Shown: positions 36,406 to 45,662, counted from the first letter of the stretch. The stretch is DNA of 64,000 bases from JAHRVQ01 sp963976815 (GCA_963976815.1 CAXBLU010000006.1:124001-188000); one strand, 5' to 3'. Notes: generated by a model not told the origin, from the sequence alone. Numbers and translations are program-made.

Positions 36406-36809
36406 AGGCCCTCCGCTCAAAATAGTGTTTTGTTAGAAATTCGAGGTGATTTCCGGCTTATTGTTATGAGATCTTGCTCGGTTTAAAGGCGGGCTTGACT
36501 CGAAAGAGATAGTAACTCTTCTCGTACAGACAAGCCAACTGCTGTGGGAAAAAAACTAACAAATAAATTGTTTATATATCAATAAGTTATCCCCGATAGC
36601 GGTCAGTAACCACTGGGTAACTTGTGGGTATATTGTGGATAACTTTTTGTGTTTGAGAATTGTCTCTCGCCTGTGGATAAGCGGTACTTTTCCTACCAGC
36701 TTACCCACAGGATGGCAGCACCTAATACAAGATATCCACACAGACTTTGGCTACGTATAAGTTGTTGTTTTACAACAAATATAGATACATCTGCACAGGC
36801 AAACGCCGC

Positions 36810-36862
36810 TTAATAAATAATAGTAATAGTAATTTATATTTATAAAATAAATAATTAATACA
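36810..36862. other. AT-rich DNA unwinding element of oriC
   Basis: A run of about 53 bases made up of A and T except for two G and at most one C. It lies 70 bp to the right of the last DnaA box cluster member, the usual geometry for the strand-opening region. TAATA- and TAGTAAT-like short repeats occur within it. Confidence 0.65.
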
Positions 36863-36900
36863 TAGGGGTCGAGGAAGACAAAAGGCTGCTTTCTTTTAAA

Positions 36901-36929
36901 TTGACTCCCGGGGTTATCTTCTTTAGAAT
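36901..36929 (+). promoter_or_regulatory. Sigma-70 promoter of rpmH-rnpA
   Basis: TTGACT (36901-36906) and TAGAAT (36924-36929) are separated by exactly 17 bases, with an A/T-rich stretch just upstream that could act as an UP element. It is 41 bp before the rpmH start. Confidence 0.85.
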
Positions 36930-36969
36930 CCCCGCTCTTTTTTGCCCCACCTTCGGATGGTTTTATATA

Positions 36970-37104
36970 ATGAAACGAACATTTCAACCCAGTGTCATTA
37001 AGCGCAAACGATCCCATGGATTTCGATCACGTATGGCGACTAAAAACGGCCGTTTGGTACTAAAGCGCCGCAGAGCTAAAGGTCGAAAAGTACTTACAGC
37101 TTAA
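36970..37104 (+). CDS. rpmH: 50S ribosomal protein L34
   Basis: A 44-aa basic protein beginning M-K-R-T-F-Q-P-S and containing R-K-R-S-H-G-F-R-S-R-M, unmistakable for L34. It is the first gene right of oriC, driven by the promoter at 36901-36929, and precedes rnpA as in nearly all bacteria. Confidence 0.97.
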   Translation: MKRTFQPSVIKRKRSHGFRSRMATKNGRLVLKRRRAKGRKVLTA

Positions 37105-37126
37105 TATCAATCAGTGATTCGCGACG

Positions 37127-37492
37127 GTGAGCAACTCTCGCCACCGCTTGCGAAACGCGAGCGCATTCGATGCGGTCTTCAAGAACAACCGCTATCGAGT
37201 TTCATCTGAAGCCTTCCTATTCCTTGCGGTCGAAAACGACCATGATTGTAGCCGCCTGGGTATGGTCATTGGCAAGAAGAACGTTAAACTAGCCACCCGT
37301 AGAAATCGCGTCAAACGTGCGTTGAGGCAAGCTTTTGATCAGAGATTTGGATTAAATCTTCCTTCAATTGATTTGGTTGTGGTCGCCAGAGCGGGGGTTA
37401 AGGCAAATGACAAGACTCTAATGAACCAACAGGTATCGAGTCTTTTCGAAAAGCTAGAGCTGAAACTAATACAAGAAACCTCCAATGCTTAG
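37127..37492 (+). CDS. rnpA: Ribonuclease P protein component
   Basis: Protein subunit that assists the RNase P ribozyme in tRNA 5'-end maturation. It has 121 aa, starts with GTG and shows the RNR signature R-R-N-R-V-K-R in the middle. It overlaps yidD by 8 nt. The RNA partner gene rnpB is not in the window. Confidence 0.95.
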   Translation: MSNSRHRLRNASAFDAVFKNNRYRVSSEAFLFLAVENDHDCSRLGMVIGKKNVKLATRRNRVKRALRQAFDQRFGLNLPSIDLVVVARAGVKANDKTLMNQQVSSLFEKLELKLIQETSNA

Positions 37493-37724
37493 TACCGCGA
37501 TCATACATCTGGTTCGCTTCTACCAACTGACTCTTAGTGCAGTTTTAGGAAACCGATGCCGCTTCTATCCAACCTGTTCTCAGTACACCATTGAAGCCGT
37601 GGAGAAATTTGGAGCGATAAAGGGTATTTATTTGGGTATTCGTCGAATCTTTCGTTGTCACCCATTTTCTGAAGGTGGGGTTGATCCTGTACCCGAAAAC
37701 ACCCATATAAATCACAAGGTTTAG
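37485..37724 (+). CDS. yidD: Membrane protein insertion efficiency factor YidD
   Basis: Small membrane-associated protein, 79 aa, with the family signature C-R-F-Y-P-T-C-S-Q-Y and G-G-V-D-P-V-P near the end. It is thought to assist YidC-dependent insertion. It overlaps rnpA and is 3 nt before yidC. Confidence 0.94.
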   Translation: MLSTAIIHLVRFYQLTLSAVLGNRCRFYPTCSQYTIEAVEKFGAIKGIYLGIRRIFRCHPFSEGGVDPVPENTHINHKV

Positions 37725-37727
37725 TCC

Positions 37728-39434
37728 ATGGATTACCAGCGTATTTTTATTATTCTTGGCTTAGCAGTCACCGCTTATCTGCTGATTCTCGCCTGGAATG
37801 AAGATTATGGGCATAAGCCGGCTGCCGTGGAACCCTTCCAAAGTGCTCCTTCCGACCAGGTGGCAACAAACGACTTGCCAGGAGTGCCAGGTATTAATTC
37901 AAACAGTTCTGGAATAAACGGAACTGAAATGGATGGCACAGACATCATCCCGAGAGTAGAGAACGCTACAGCTGTAACCACAGCTATGCAAAACGAGGCA
38001 GTCCAGCAACGCACCATACACGTCAAAACCGACGTATTAGACCTACAAATTGATTTACAAGGTGGCGATGTTGTCCGCGGCGCCCTGCCCAGGTTTCCGG
38101 TAACAATTGATCAACCCGATGTAGCGTTTTTGCTGTTAGATCCTCAAAACAGTTATAGCGCTCAAAGTGGTCTGATTGGCCGCAATGGTACAGATACAGC
38201 TGCCGGTCGGCCCATATTTCAAGCAGCTTCTAACAGTTATGAAATGGTGAATGAAGAAACTCTGGTGGTTGATCTGACACTTCCCTCGAAGGATGGCATA
38301 ACAATTACCAAACGCTTCACTTTTTCCCGTGGGGACTACCTGATCCAGGTAGATTACCTGGTAGAGAATGGTTCGAGTCAAATTTGGCAGGCAGCGATGT
38401 TTGCTCAATTAAAACGTGATGGCGAGGATCCATTTGCTTCTGAAACCCAGGGCATGGGTATGCAACCCTATGTCGGAGGAGCGACTTTTAGCGATGATGG
38501 ACCTTATACCAAACTAGAGTTTGATGATGTAGCTGACGATGGTTATAAGGCGCAAATTGAAGGCGGTTATATGGCGCTGGTTCAGCACTATTTTGTTAGT
38601 TCCTGGGTGCCTGACGGAGAAGGTACCTACGCTTATCAAGCGCGGAAACTAAAAGACCGGAATATCTTTTTATATGGTTTTACTGGTCCTATACGACAAA
38701 TTGAGCCAGGTACGTCTGGACAGCTAAGTGCTCAGTTATATATTGGACCCAAAGATCAATACCGCTTAGAAGAAATTAGTCCGGGTCTTAACCTCGTTGT
38801 TGATTACGGATTCTTGTGGTGGTTGGCATTGCCGCTGTTTCATCTGTTGACGTTTATTCACGACCTGTTAGGGAACTGGGGTTTATCAATTATCGTGCTG
38901 ACGATCATTGTTAAGTCTTTGTTGTATCCATTGTCGGCAGCCAGTTTTCGTTCCATGGCTAAAATGCGCAAACTCCAACCAGAGATGGCTCGGTTGAAAG
39001 ATCGATATGGCGATGACAAGCAACAATTCTCCCAGGCTATGATGGAGCTCTATAAGAAAGAAGGCGCTAATCCACTTGGCGGATGTTTACCTATTCTGCT
39101 CCAAATGCCCGTTTTCCTAGCGTTGTATTGGACGCTTATGGAAAGCGTGGAATTACGACATGCGCCATTTATTTTATGGATTGATGACCTTTCGGCAATG
39201 GACCCCTATTTTGTTTTGCCGATACTCATGGGTATTTCAATGTTCGTGACGCAGATGCTTCAACCTGAACCACCTGATCCTGTGCAAGCAAAAGTATTTA
39301 AGTTTATGCCAATTATGTTCACTTTCTTTTTCCTTTGGTTTCCATCGGGGCTTGTTCTGTATTGGTTCATCAATAATCTCTTGTCGATCATGCAGCAATG
39401 GTATGTCACGCGGCAGCTCGAAAAGGCTAGCTAG
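37728..39434 (+). CDS. yidC: Membrane protein insertase YidC
   Basis: Inserts and folds inner-membrane proteins, alone or with SecYEG. It has 568 aa: N-terminal membrane anchor, a low-complexity linker rich in N, S, G and T (about residues 45-75), the large periplasmic P1 domain, and five C-terminal membrane segments from about residue 355 with G-G-C-L-P-I-L-L-Q-M-P. The length fits the Gram-negative form. Confidence 0.96.
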   Translation: MDYQRIFIILGLAVTAYLLILAWNEDYGHKPAAVEPFQSAPSDQVATNDLPGVPGINSNSSGINGTEMDGTDIIPRVENATAVTTAMQNEAVQQRTIHVKTDVLDLQIDLQGGDVVRGALPRFPVTIDQPDVAFLLLDPQNSYSAQSGLIGRNGTDTAAGRPIFQAASNSYEMVNEETLVVDLTLPSKDGITITKRFTFSRGDYLIQVDYLVENGSSQIWQAAMFAQLKRDGEDPFASETQGMGMQPYVGGATFSDDGPYTKLEFDDVADDGYKAQIEGGYMALVQHYFVSSWVPDGEGTYAYQARKLKDRNIFLYGFTGPIRQIEPGTSGQLSAQLYIGPKDQYRLEEISPGLNLVVDYGFLWWLALPLFHLLTFIHDLLGNWGLSIIVLTIIVKSLLYPLSAASFRSMAKMRKLQPEMARLKDRYGDDKQQFSQAMMELYKKEGANPLGGCLPILLQMPVFLALYWTLMESVELRHAPFILWIDDLSAMDPYFVLPILMGISMFVTQMLQPEPPDPVQAKVFKFMPIMFTFFFLWFPSGLVLYWFINNLLSIMQQWYVTRQLEKAS

Positions 39435-39442
39435 TTGCTAAG

Positions 39443-40801
39443 ATGAATCAATATGTAGATACCATTGCCGCGGTTGCTACTCCGCCTGGGCGCGGTGGTG
39501 TTGGTATTGTTAGAGTATCCGGTCCACAGGTACGTTCAATTGCAACGGCGGTTGTGGGTCGGGACCTACTCCCAAGACAAGCAACTTTTTGTGATTTTCT
39601 TGATCAATCCTTAGAGGTTATTGATCAAGGTTTGGCAATCTATTTTAGTGCACCCGCTTCTTTCACCGGTGAAGATGTTCTTGAACTACAGGGACACGGC
39701 GGACCTGTTGTTATGTCACTGCTATTGGCCCGTGTTGTTGAGCTTGGCGCTAGAATGGCTAGACCCGGAGAATTTTCCGAGCGGGCATTCCTTAACGACA
39801 AGCTTGATTTATCCCAGGCCGAAGCGGTCGCTGATCTTATTGATAGCACAACAGAAGCAGCAGCAAGGGGCGCGGTCAGATCCTTAAAAGGCGTGTTTTC
39901 GAATCAAGTCAGAGCACTTGATGAGGACGTTGTAAAACTCCGAATGTTTGTTGAAGCAGCGATAGACTTTCCTGAGGAGGAAATTGATTTTCTATCCGAG
40001 GACCACTTGAAAGAAGGATTGGCGTCGGCACTAAGTCAACTTCAATCGCTTACCCAACAGTCTCAACATGGCGCGATATTGCGCGACGGGATTACCCTGG
40101 TGCTGATAGGTGAACCCAACGCTGGTAAATCTAGTTTAATGAATCGGTTTGTCGGTGAAGACATTTCAATTGTGACTGAAATTCCTGGGACCACCAGAGA
40201 TGTCATCCGGGAATATGTTTCCTTGAATGGCATTCCTTTGAAGTTAGTGGATACCGCTGGGTTGCGTGTTGCGGAGAACGAAATAGAAGCCGAGGGCGTG
40301 CGTAGAGCCAGAGCCGAAATGTTGGAAGCAGATGGAGTTCTGGTGGTGATTGATGCTGCCAAGCATTCTGATTGGGAAGCGCAAGCTAAAGAGCTGCTGG
40401 TTGGATTGGAAGCAAACCCAGCGGTCTTTGTCGTTCTAAATAAAATGGACATAGCATCTTCTCCTCCGCCGGATTTATCCCAGAGTCCCTATGGGGCAAT
40501 CCAAATTTCGGCCAAGACCGGAGCAGGTTTCGACAACTTAAAACTGGCGATGCAGAATCGCTTTGCGCCAAATATCACCTCCGAAAGCAGCTTTATTTCA
40601 AGGTCAAGACACGTGGACGCATTGAAACGTGCAGAGCACCACCTGATCACCGGTAGAGATGTGTTATTCGAGCAGGCTGCGGGGGAGTTATTTGCCGAGG
40701 AGCTGCGATATTGCCATGAGGCACTTGCAGAGATTACCGGTGAATTTTCCTCCGATGACCTTTTAGGCAAGATTTTCTCTAGCTTCTGTATCGGCAAGTA
40801 A
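39443..40801 (+). CDS. mnmE: tRNA uridine-34 modification GTPase MnmE
   Basis: With MnmG installs the 5-(carboxymethyl)aminomethyl group on wobble U34 of certain tRNAs. It has 452 aa: N-terminal formyl-THF-binding domain, helical domain, the G domain with G-E-P-N-A-G-K-S, D-T-A-G-L-R and N-K-M-D, and the C-terminal C449-I-G-K motif. It follows yidC by 8 nt and precedes mnmG, separated by a promoter-containing gap. Confidence 0.96.
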   Translation: MNQYVDTIAAVATPPGRGGVGIVRVSGPQVRSIATAVVGRDLLPRQATFCDFLDQSLEVIDQGLAIYFSAPASFTGEDVLELQGHGGPVVMSLLLARVVELGARMARPGEFSERAFLNDKLDLSQAEAVADLIDSTTEAAARGAVRSLKGVFSNQVRALDEDVVKLRMFVEAAIDFPEEEIDFLSEDHLKEGLASALSQLQSLTQQSQHGAILRDGITLVLIGEPNAGKSSLMNRFVGEDISIVTEIPGTTRDVIREYVSLNGIPLKLVDTAGLRVAENEIEAEGVRRARAEMLEADGVLVVIDAAKHSDWEAQAKELLVGLEANPAVFVVLNKMDIASSPPPDLSQSPYGAIQISAKTGAGFDNLKLAMQNRFAPNITSESSFISRSRHVDALKRAEHHLITGRDVLFEQAAGELFAEELRYCHEALAEITGEFSSDDLLGKIFSSFCIGK

Positions 40802-40811
40802 TTGATTCAAA

Positions 40812-40839
40812 TGGACAAGAGGCCCTTGATGGGTATACT
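40812..40839 (+). promoter_or_regulatory. Probable sigma-70 promoter of mnmG
   Basis: TGGACA (40812-40817) and TATACT (40834-40839) are 16 bases apart in the 74-bp gap between mnmE and mnmG. Each hexamer matches the consensus at five of six positions. Confidence 0.65.
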
Positions 40840-40875
40840 TGCGAGCCCTTAATCCCCTCCCACGCGGAAGGAAGT

Positions 40876-42762
40876 ATGAGTCATATGGATTTTCCAACGA
40901 CTTATGATGTGATTGTTGTTGGCGGAGGCCATGCTGGAACAGAAGCGGCACTTGCTGCAGCTCGTTCAGGCGCGCTAACCCTGCTGATCACACAAAATAT
41001 TGAGACTCTCGGGCAGATGTCCTGCAACCCTGCCATCGGCGGGATCGGCAAGAGTCATCTGGTTAAAGAGATTGATGCTCTGGGCGGCGCTATGGCAATG
41101 GCAGCTGACGCGGCAGGTATACACTTTAGGACCCTTAATGCGCGCAAGGGTCCAGCCGTGCGGGCGACCAGAGCCCAGGCTGATCGCCAACTGTATAAAG
41201 CAGCAATACGCCAGAAACTAGAAAATCAGCAGAACCTACACATTTTTCAGCAATCCGTAGATGATCTCATTGTTCAAGGTGAGGTTGTGAAAGGGGTTGT
41301 GACCAGCGGTAATATTCGATTTTCCTCAAGCCAGGTTGTGTTGACCGTCGGTACGTTTCTTGGCGGCATCATTCATGTGGGAATGGATAAGAGTCAAGGT
41401 GGTCGAGCGGGCGATGCGCCATCAAACAAGCTAGCCGATAGATTACGGGAACTGCCATTCCAGGTCGGGCGCTTGAAAACTGGTACCCCCCCTAGAATTG
41501 ATGGTAAGACGGTCAATTTTGATGGTCTGGAAACCCAACCAGGCGAAGACCCAAGACCTGTGATGTCATTTCTTGGACACACGGACCAACATCCTGCCCA
41601 GGTTGATTGTCATATCACCTACACGTCAAACGAAACCCATGACATTATTCGCGCAGGACTGGATCGTTCGCCATTGTTTACCGGTGAAATTGATGGGGTT
41701 GGTCCCCGCTACTGTCCGTCTATAGAGGATAAGGTGGTTCGCTTTGCTGACAGAACAAGCCATCAGATTTTTATTGAGCCTGAGGGCTTAAACACCCACG
41801 AACTCTATCCTAATGGTATATCAACCAGCCTGCCGTTTGATGTCCAGCTCGCCCTGGTGCGCAGTATCGGCGGCTTTGAGAATGCAACCATCACTCGCCC
41901 TGGCTATGCAATTGAATATGACTTTTTTGAACCCAGGGATCTGAAGTCATCTCTAGAAACCAAATATATGCAGGGCCTGTATTTTGCGGGTCAGATTAAT
42001 GGCACCACGGGTTATGAGGAAGCGGCGGCCCAGGGTCTGGTAGCGGGTATTAATGCAGCTAGAGCCGCTAAAGGTATGGAAGCCTGGTGTCCCGCAAGAA
42101 ATGAAGCCTACATCGGCGTCTTGATAGACGATCTGATCACAATGGGCACCAAAGAACCCTACCGCATGTTTACCAGCCGCGCTGAATATCGACTGGTACT
42201 GCGGCAGGACAATGCAGATCGGCGGCTGACGGAAGTAGGCCGAAATATGGGCCTTATCGACGATACTCGATGGACTCGATACAACCAAAAGTTTGAGTTG
42301 ATTGAATCCAGAAAAGCGCTGCTAGCTAACCATTGGTGTCAGCCTGGGGATGAGATTGAAGGCTATTTGGAGCAGGAACTCAGCCGTGAGTACAGTTTGT
42401 CTGACTTACTGCGCAGGCCCAAAGTCGATATAGCAAGCCTGCTTAAGGAAGTCGGGCTGAACTGGGGGGATGAAGAGGTCAACGAGCAGATCGAAATTGA
42501 TTTGAAATATGAGGGTTATATCAAGCGGCAACAGGAAGAAATTGACCGGATGAAAACCCAGGGTAATGTTCCCATTCCTATTGACCTGGATTACGGCGAA
42601 ATTCCCGGAATGTCTAATGAGGTTCGGCAGAAGCTTGCTTCTGTGCGGCCAGAAAGCCTGGGTCAGGCCGGTAGAATTTCCGGTGTGACACCGGCTGCGG
42701 TTTCCCTGCTTCTGATCTACTTGAAGAAAATTCGGCAACCCGACGACCGCCGCAGGGCATGA
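40876..42762 (+). CDS. mnmG: tRNA uridine-34 modification enzyme MnmG
   Basis: FAD-dependent partner of MnmE in wobble uridine modification. It has 628 aa, the FAD-binding G16-G-G-H-A-G21 motif and the N-P-A-I-G-G-I-G-K-S-H and G-T-P-P-R-I-D segments of the GidA family. GGAAGGA lies 5 nt before the ATG. The stop overlaps rsmG by 4 nt. Confidence 0.96.
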   Translation: MSHMDFPTTYDVIVVGGGHAGTEAALAAARSGALTLLITQNIETLGQMSCNPAIGGIGKSHLVKEIDALGGAMAMAADAAGIHFRTLNARKGPAVRATRAQADRQLYKAAIRQKLENQQNLHIFQQSVDDLIVQGEVVKGVVTSGNIRFSSSQVVLTVGTFLGGIIHVGMDKSQGGRAGDAPSNKLADRLRELPFQVGRLKTGTPPRIDGKTVNFDGLETQPGEDPRPVMSFLGHTDQHPAQVDCHITYTSNETHDIIRAGLDRSPLFTGEIDGVGPRYCPSIEDKVVRFADRTSHQIFIEPEGLNTHELYPNGISTSLPFDVQLALVRSIGGFENATITRPGYAIEYDFFEPRDLKSSLETKYMQGLYFAGQINGTTGYEEAAAQGLVAGINAARAAKGMEAWCPARNEAYIGVLIDDLITMGTKEPYRMFTSRAEYRLVLRQDNADRRLTEVGRNMGLIDDTRWTRYNQKFELIESRKALLANHWCQPGDEIEGYLEQELSREYSLSDLLRRPKVDIASLLKEVGLNWGDEEVNEQIEIDLKYEGYIKRQQEEIDRMKTQGNVPIPIDLDYGEIPGMSNEVRQKLASVRPESLGQAGRISGVTPAAVSLLLIYLKKIRQPDDRRRA

Positions 42763-43373
42763 TCACACAGAAAATGATCGTCAATGGTCTGGCTCAACTT
42801 GGGCTGGAAGAGGATAGTGCTCTGGCTGACCAGTTCAGCGCTTTTGTTGATGATCTGATCAAGTGGAATAAGGTCTACAACCTCACCGCTATTCGAGAAC
42901 CAGGGCAAATACTCACCCAGCACATTTTTGATTCATTGAGTGTTCACGCCCATGTTAAGGGTCCACGGGTGATAGATGTTGGAACGGGAGCTGGTTTTCC
43001 TGGAATTCCATTGGCAATGCTTATGCCCCACAGGTCATTTACGTTGCTAGACAGTAACGGCAAGAAAACTCGATTCCTGCAACAGGTCTTAATTAATCAC
43101 AGCCTGGGCAATTGTGAAGTGGTTCAGTCCCGTGCAGAATCCTACGCCCCACAGTTTGATGTGGTGATTTGTCGCGCATTTGCAGCTTTACCGGAAATCG
43201 TGTCGTTCGCGGGGCACCTGGTGGCTGAGAAAGGGGAGCTGCTGGCCATGAAAGGCCAGTTGTTAGAGGATTCAGGCGCGCTACCGCATAACTTCCGGGT
43301 GAAGGAAGTTCACCCGCTATTTGTACCCGGGCTGGATGCAGAACGGCATCTAGTCGTACTAGGGCGAACCTAA
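42759..43373 (+). CDS. rsmG: 16S rRNA (guanine-527-N7)-methyltransferase RsmG
   Basis: Methylates G527 of 16S rRNA; loss is known to give low-level streptomycin resistance. It has 204 aa and the SAM motif D-V-G-T-G-A-G-F-P-G. The N-terminal W-N-K-V-Y-N-L-T-A-I-R segment is typical of the family. It is coupled to mnmG by a 4-nt overlap and precedes parA by 26 nt. Confidence 0.95.
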   Translation: MITQKMIVNGLAQLGLEEDSALADQFSAFVDDLIKWNKVYNLTAIREPGQILTQHIFDSLSVHAHVKGPRVIDVGTGAGFPGIPLAMLMPHRSFTLLDSNGKKTRFLQQVLINHSLGNCEVVQSRAESYAPQFDVVICRAFAALPEIVSFAGHLVAEKGELLAMKGQLLEDSGALPHNFRVKEVHPLFVPGLDAERHLVVLGRT

Positions 43374-43399
43374 TCGGTTCCCATTGAGAAGAGGCAGTT

Positions 43400-44194
43400 T
43401 TGGCAATCGTATTGGCAATTACAAACCAAAAAGGTGGTGTAGGAAAAACCACAACCAGCGTCAATCTGGCTGCTTCGCTGGCGGCGACCCATCGAAAAGT
43501 GCTGCTGATCGATATGGATCCCCAGGGCAACGCCACCATGGGCAGCGGTGTCGATAAATCTGAACTCGCCCTGTCGATTTATGACGTCCTGGTGGATAGA
43601 GCTCCGATTCAGGAGGCAAGGGTTTTTGCGAAGCACAGTGGTTATGATCTGGTTGGCTCGAACGTCGACCTAACGGCGGCGGAACTTGATTTGATGGATC
43701 TGGAAAGGCGAGAGTTTCGTCTAAAGGAAGCCCTCTCCACCTGTCAGGACGAATATGATTTTGTCATTTTGGACTGCCCGCCATCGTTAAGTTTACTGAC
43801 CATTAATGGTCTTGTGGCGAGCAACGCCGTGATTATTCCCATGCAATGTGAGTACTACGCACTGGAGGGGCTCTCGGCTTTAATTACAACAATTCAACGA
43901 ATTACCCAGCATTTGAACCCGGATCTTGAAATTGAGGGTATCGTGCGGACTATGTATGATCCGCGCAACAGCTTGACCCGCGATGTTTCACTACAGTTAT
44001 TGGACCATTTCGGCGATAAGGTATATCGAACAGTTGTGCCGAGAAATGTGCGTCTGGCGGAAGCACCGAGTCACGGACTGCCTGTGCTGTACTATGATCG
44101 TCTGTCTCGGGGCTCAAAGGCCTATTTGGCATTGGCGGGTGAAATTAACCGGCGTTACGAGGCAGCAGGTATCTTGAAAGGAGCAGTTCAATAA
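43400..44194 (+). CDS. parA: Chromosome partitioning ATPase ParA (Soj)
   Basis: Walker-type ATPase that moves ParB-parS complexes during chromosome segregation. It has 264 aa, with the deviant Walker A motif K11-G-G-V-G-K-T-T and no N-terminal helix-turn-helix, the form typical of chromosomal ParA. The TTG start has AGAAGAGG upstream. Its stop overlaps the parB start by one base (TAATG). Confidence 0.96.
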   Translation: MAIVLAITNQKGGVGKTTTSVNLAASLAATHRKVLLIDMDPQGNATMGSGVDKSELALSIYDVLVDRAPIQEARVFAKHSGYDLVGSNVDLTAAELDLMDLERREFRLKEALSTCQDEYDFVILDCPPSLSLLTINGLVASNAVIIPMQCEYYALEGLSALITTIQRITQHLNPDLEIEGIVRTMYDPRNSLTRDVSLQLLDHFGDKVYRTVVPRNVRLAEAPSHGLPVLYYDRLSRGSKAYLALAGEINRRYEAAGILKGAVQ

Positions 44195-45066
44195 TGGTGG
44201 CGAAGAAACGCGGTCTTGGTAGGGGCCTTGACGCGCTACTTGGCGCAGAAACAAAGCGATCTGACACAGGTGAGCCGGCCAAGAGCAGTCTGGACGAGAT
44301 TCCCGTCGAATGGATTCGACCGGGTAAGTATCAGCCGCGAAAAACCATGGACGATGAACCGTTGCAGGAGCTTGCAGCTTCAATCCGGGCCCAGGGGGTG
44401 ATGCAGCCGATTGTATTGCGCTCTGTAGGTGAAAATCGATACGAAATTATTGCGGGGGAAAGACGCTGGCGAGCCACCCAGTTAGCGGGCCTAGATAAGA
44501 TTCCAGCGGTCATTAAAGAAGTGAATGATGAGGCCGCTGTCGCCATGTCTCTGATCGAGAACATACAGCGCGAAGACCTTAATCCCATGGAGGAGGCGTT
44601 AGCACTTCAGCGACTGATTGAGGATTTTGATCTTACCCATCAGCAGGTTGCTGATGCAGTTGGGAAGAGCCGTACGGCGGTGACCAATTTTCTGCGGCTG
44701 ATCAATTTGAGCTCGGTTGTTGCGCAAATGCTGGCCCACGGCGATATTGAGATGGGTCATGCTCGGGCATTACTGAGTCTCTCCCAGGAGCAACAGGCGA
44801 GTGTTGCGCGGGAAATTGCTGCCCAGCACCTAAATGTTCGACAGGCTGAGGCTCTGGTCAGGAAAATCCTGAGTACTAAGCCTGGAGCAAAGCCGGCGGC
44901 AAAAGTCGATGCAGACACCCGTTCGCTAGAGAATAAGCTGGCTACCCGGCTTGGGCAGAAGGTCAGCCTCCAACATACCGCCAAAGGAAAAGGTAAGTTG
45001 GTCATTGCCTACAATAGCCTGGATGAATTGGACGGCATATTGACGCATTTTGGCGAATTAGACTGA
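44194..45066 (+). CDS. parB: Chromosome partitioning protein ParB (Spo0J)
   Basis: CTP-dependent clamp that loads at parS and spreads along DNA. It has 290 aa: an N-terminal R-G-L-G-R-G-L-D-A-L-L ParA-contact segment, the CTP-binding domain with G-E-R-R-W-R-A, a helix-turn-helix domain and a C-terminal dimerisation domain. AAGGAG lies before the start. Its expected target sites are the parS copies at 31734 and 32358. Confidence 0.96.
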   Translation: MVAKKRGLGRGLDALLGAETKRSDTGEPAKSSLDEIPVEWIRPGKYQPRKTMDDEPLQELAASIRAQGVMQPIVLRSVGENRYEIIAGERRWRATQLAGLDKIPAVIKEVNDEAAVAMSLIENIQREDLNPMEEALALQRLIEDFDLTHQQVADAVGKSRTAVTNFLRLINLSSVVAQMLAHGDIEMGHARALLSLSQEQQASVAREIAAQHLNVRQAEALVRKILSTKPGAKPAAKVDADTRSLENKLATRLGQKVSLQHTAKGKGKLVIAYNSLDELDGILTHFGELD

Positions 45067-45122
45067 GTCCTGCTGAAAACGGTCTAATACCTAAAAAAAA
45101 CTGTGTTTCAGGCCTTTCTAAG

Positions 45123-45151
45123 TTGAAGGGTATAGACGAAATCTCTATACT
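45123..45151 (+). promoter_or_regulatory. Sigma-70 promoter of the ATP synthase operon
   Basis: TTGAAG (45123-45128) and TATACT (45146-45151), 17 bases apart, lie in the 149-bp gap between parB and atpI, 65 bp before the atpI start. Confidence 0.75.
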
Positions 45152-45215
45152 CTGCCCCGCGACGAACAGGTCAAATTTGACTCACACTATCGGCGGTTTT
45201 TGAGGCTTTTCCAGC

Positions 45216-45593
45216 GTGAGTTTTAAGATTGAAAGTACTGCCTATCAAATTGTTGTAGGACAATTTGGGGCAACCATTCTCGCCGCGATTTCGTGTTGGT
45301 TTGTAGATTGGGTCGCCGCTTATTCGATATTGTTGGGCGGGTTGACCGGTGCGGTGCCAAGCGCTTTTATGGCCTGGCGGTTTGGCTCTCGGGAAGTAGC
45401 CGAGGTTGGACTCGCATTTAGCCACTTATTGCGTGGTGAAATTGGCAAGTTGCTGCTAACGGCAGCCTTATTTATGGCCTGTTTTGGCCTGGTAGAACCG
45501 CTTCTAGCGGGATTCTATTTTGCGGGGCTTGGTGCGACACTGATATGTAATCTTGTTGTACCATTAATAACCATATCCCGGAATGGGATGTGA
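45216..45593 (+). CDS. atpI: ATP synthase accessory protein AtpI
   Basis: A 125-aa membrane protein with four hydrophobic segments, in the atpI position before atpB. AtpI proteins help assemble the c-ring or supply magnesium; sequence conservation is low and the call rests on place, length and topology. The start is GTG. The 95-bp gap to atpB holds a palindrome and tandem repeats. Confidence 0.85.
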   Translation: MSFKIESTAYQIVVGQFGATILAAISCWFVDWVAAYSILLGGLTGAVPSAFMAWRFGSREVAEVGLAFSHLLRGEIGKLLLTAALFMACFGLVEPLLAGFYFAGLGATLICNLVVPLITISRNGM

Positions 45594-45599
45594 TGAGCA

Positions 45600-45617
45600 A
45601 GCACTTATATAAGTGCT
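45600..45617. repeat. 18-bp perfect palindrome after atpI
   Basis: AGCACTTATATAAGTGCT reads the same on both strands. It begins 7 nt after the atpI stop and runs into the adjacent 15-nt repeats, which contain the related AAGTGC and AAGTAC. It may fold in RNA or bind a protein; no loop-stem terminator with T-run is formed on the plus strand. Confidence 0.8.
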
Positions 45618-45662
45618 CTTTTAGCAAGTACACTTTTAGTAAGTGCACTTTTGGTAAGTACT
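45618..45662 (+). repeat. 15-nt tandem repeat before atpB (3 units)
   Basis: Units 45618-45632, 45633-45647 and 45648-45662 follow CTTTTRGYAAGTRCW, with two or three substitutions between neighbours. They fill most of the atpI-atpB spacer together with the palindrome just upstream. Confidence 0.88.

Larger units (their letters stand above)
36406..36969. other. oriC: Replication origin oriC region
   Basis: The 560-bp non-coding region between dnaA and rpmH, the place of oriC in Pseudomonas. Two perfect DnaA boxes TTATCCACA lie on the minus strand (36634-36642 and 36672-36680), and near-matches on the plus strand are TTACCCACA (36701-36709) and ATATCCACA (36732-36740). A weak TTATCCCCG is at 36588. 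To the right is an almost pure A/T stretch (36810-36862), a likely unwinding element. The rpmH promoter occupies the right end. Confidence 0.9.

Noticed and set aside
40610..40615. CACGTG core in mnmE as a possible parS
   Set aside because: Arms outside the core do not match.
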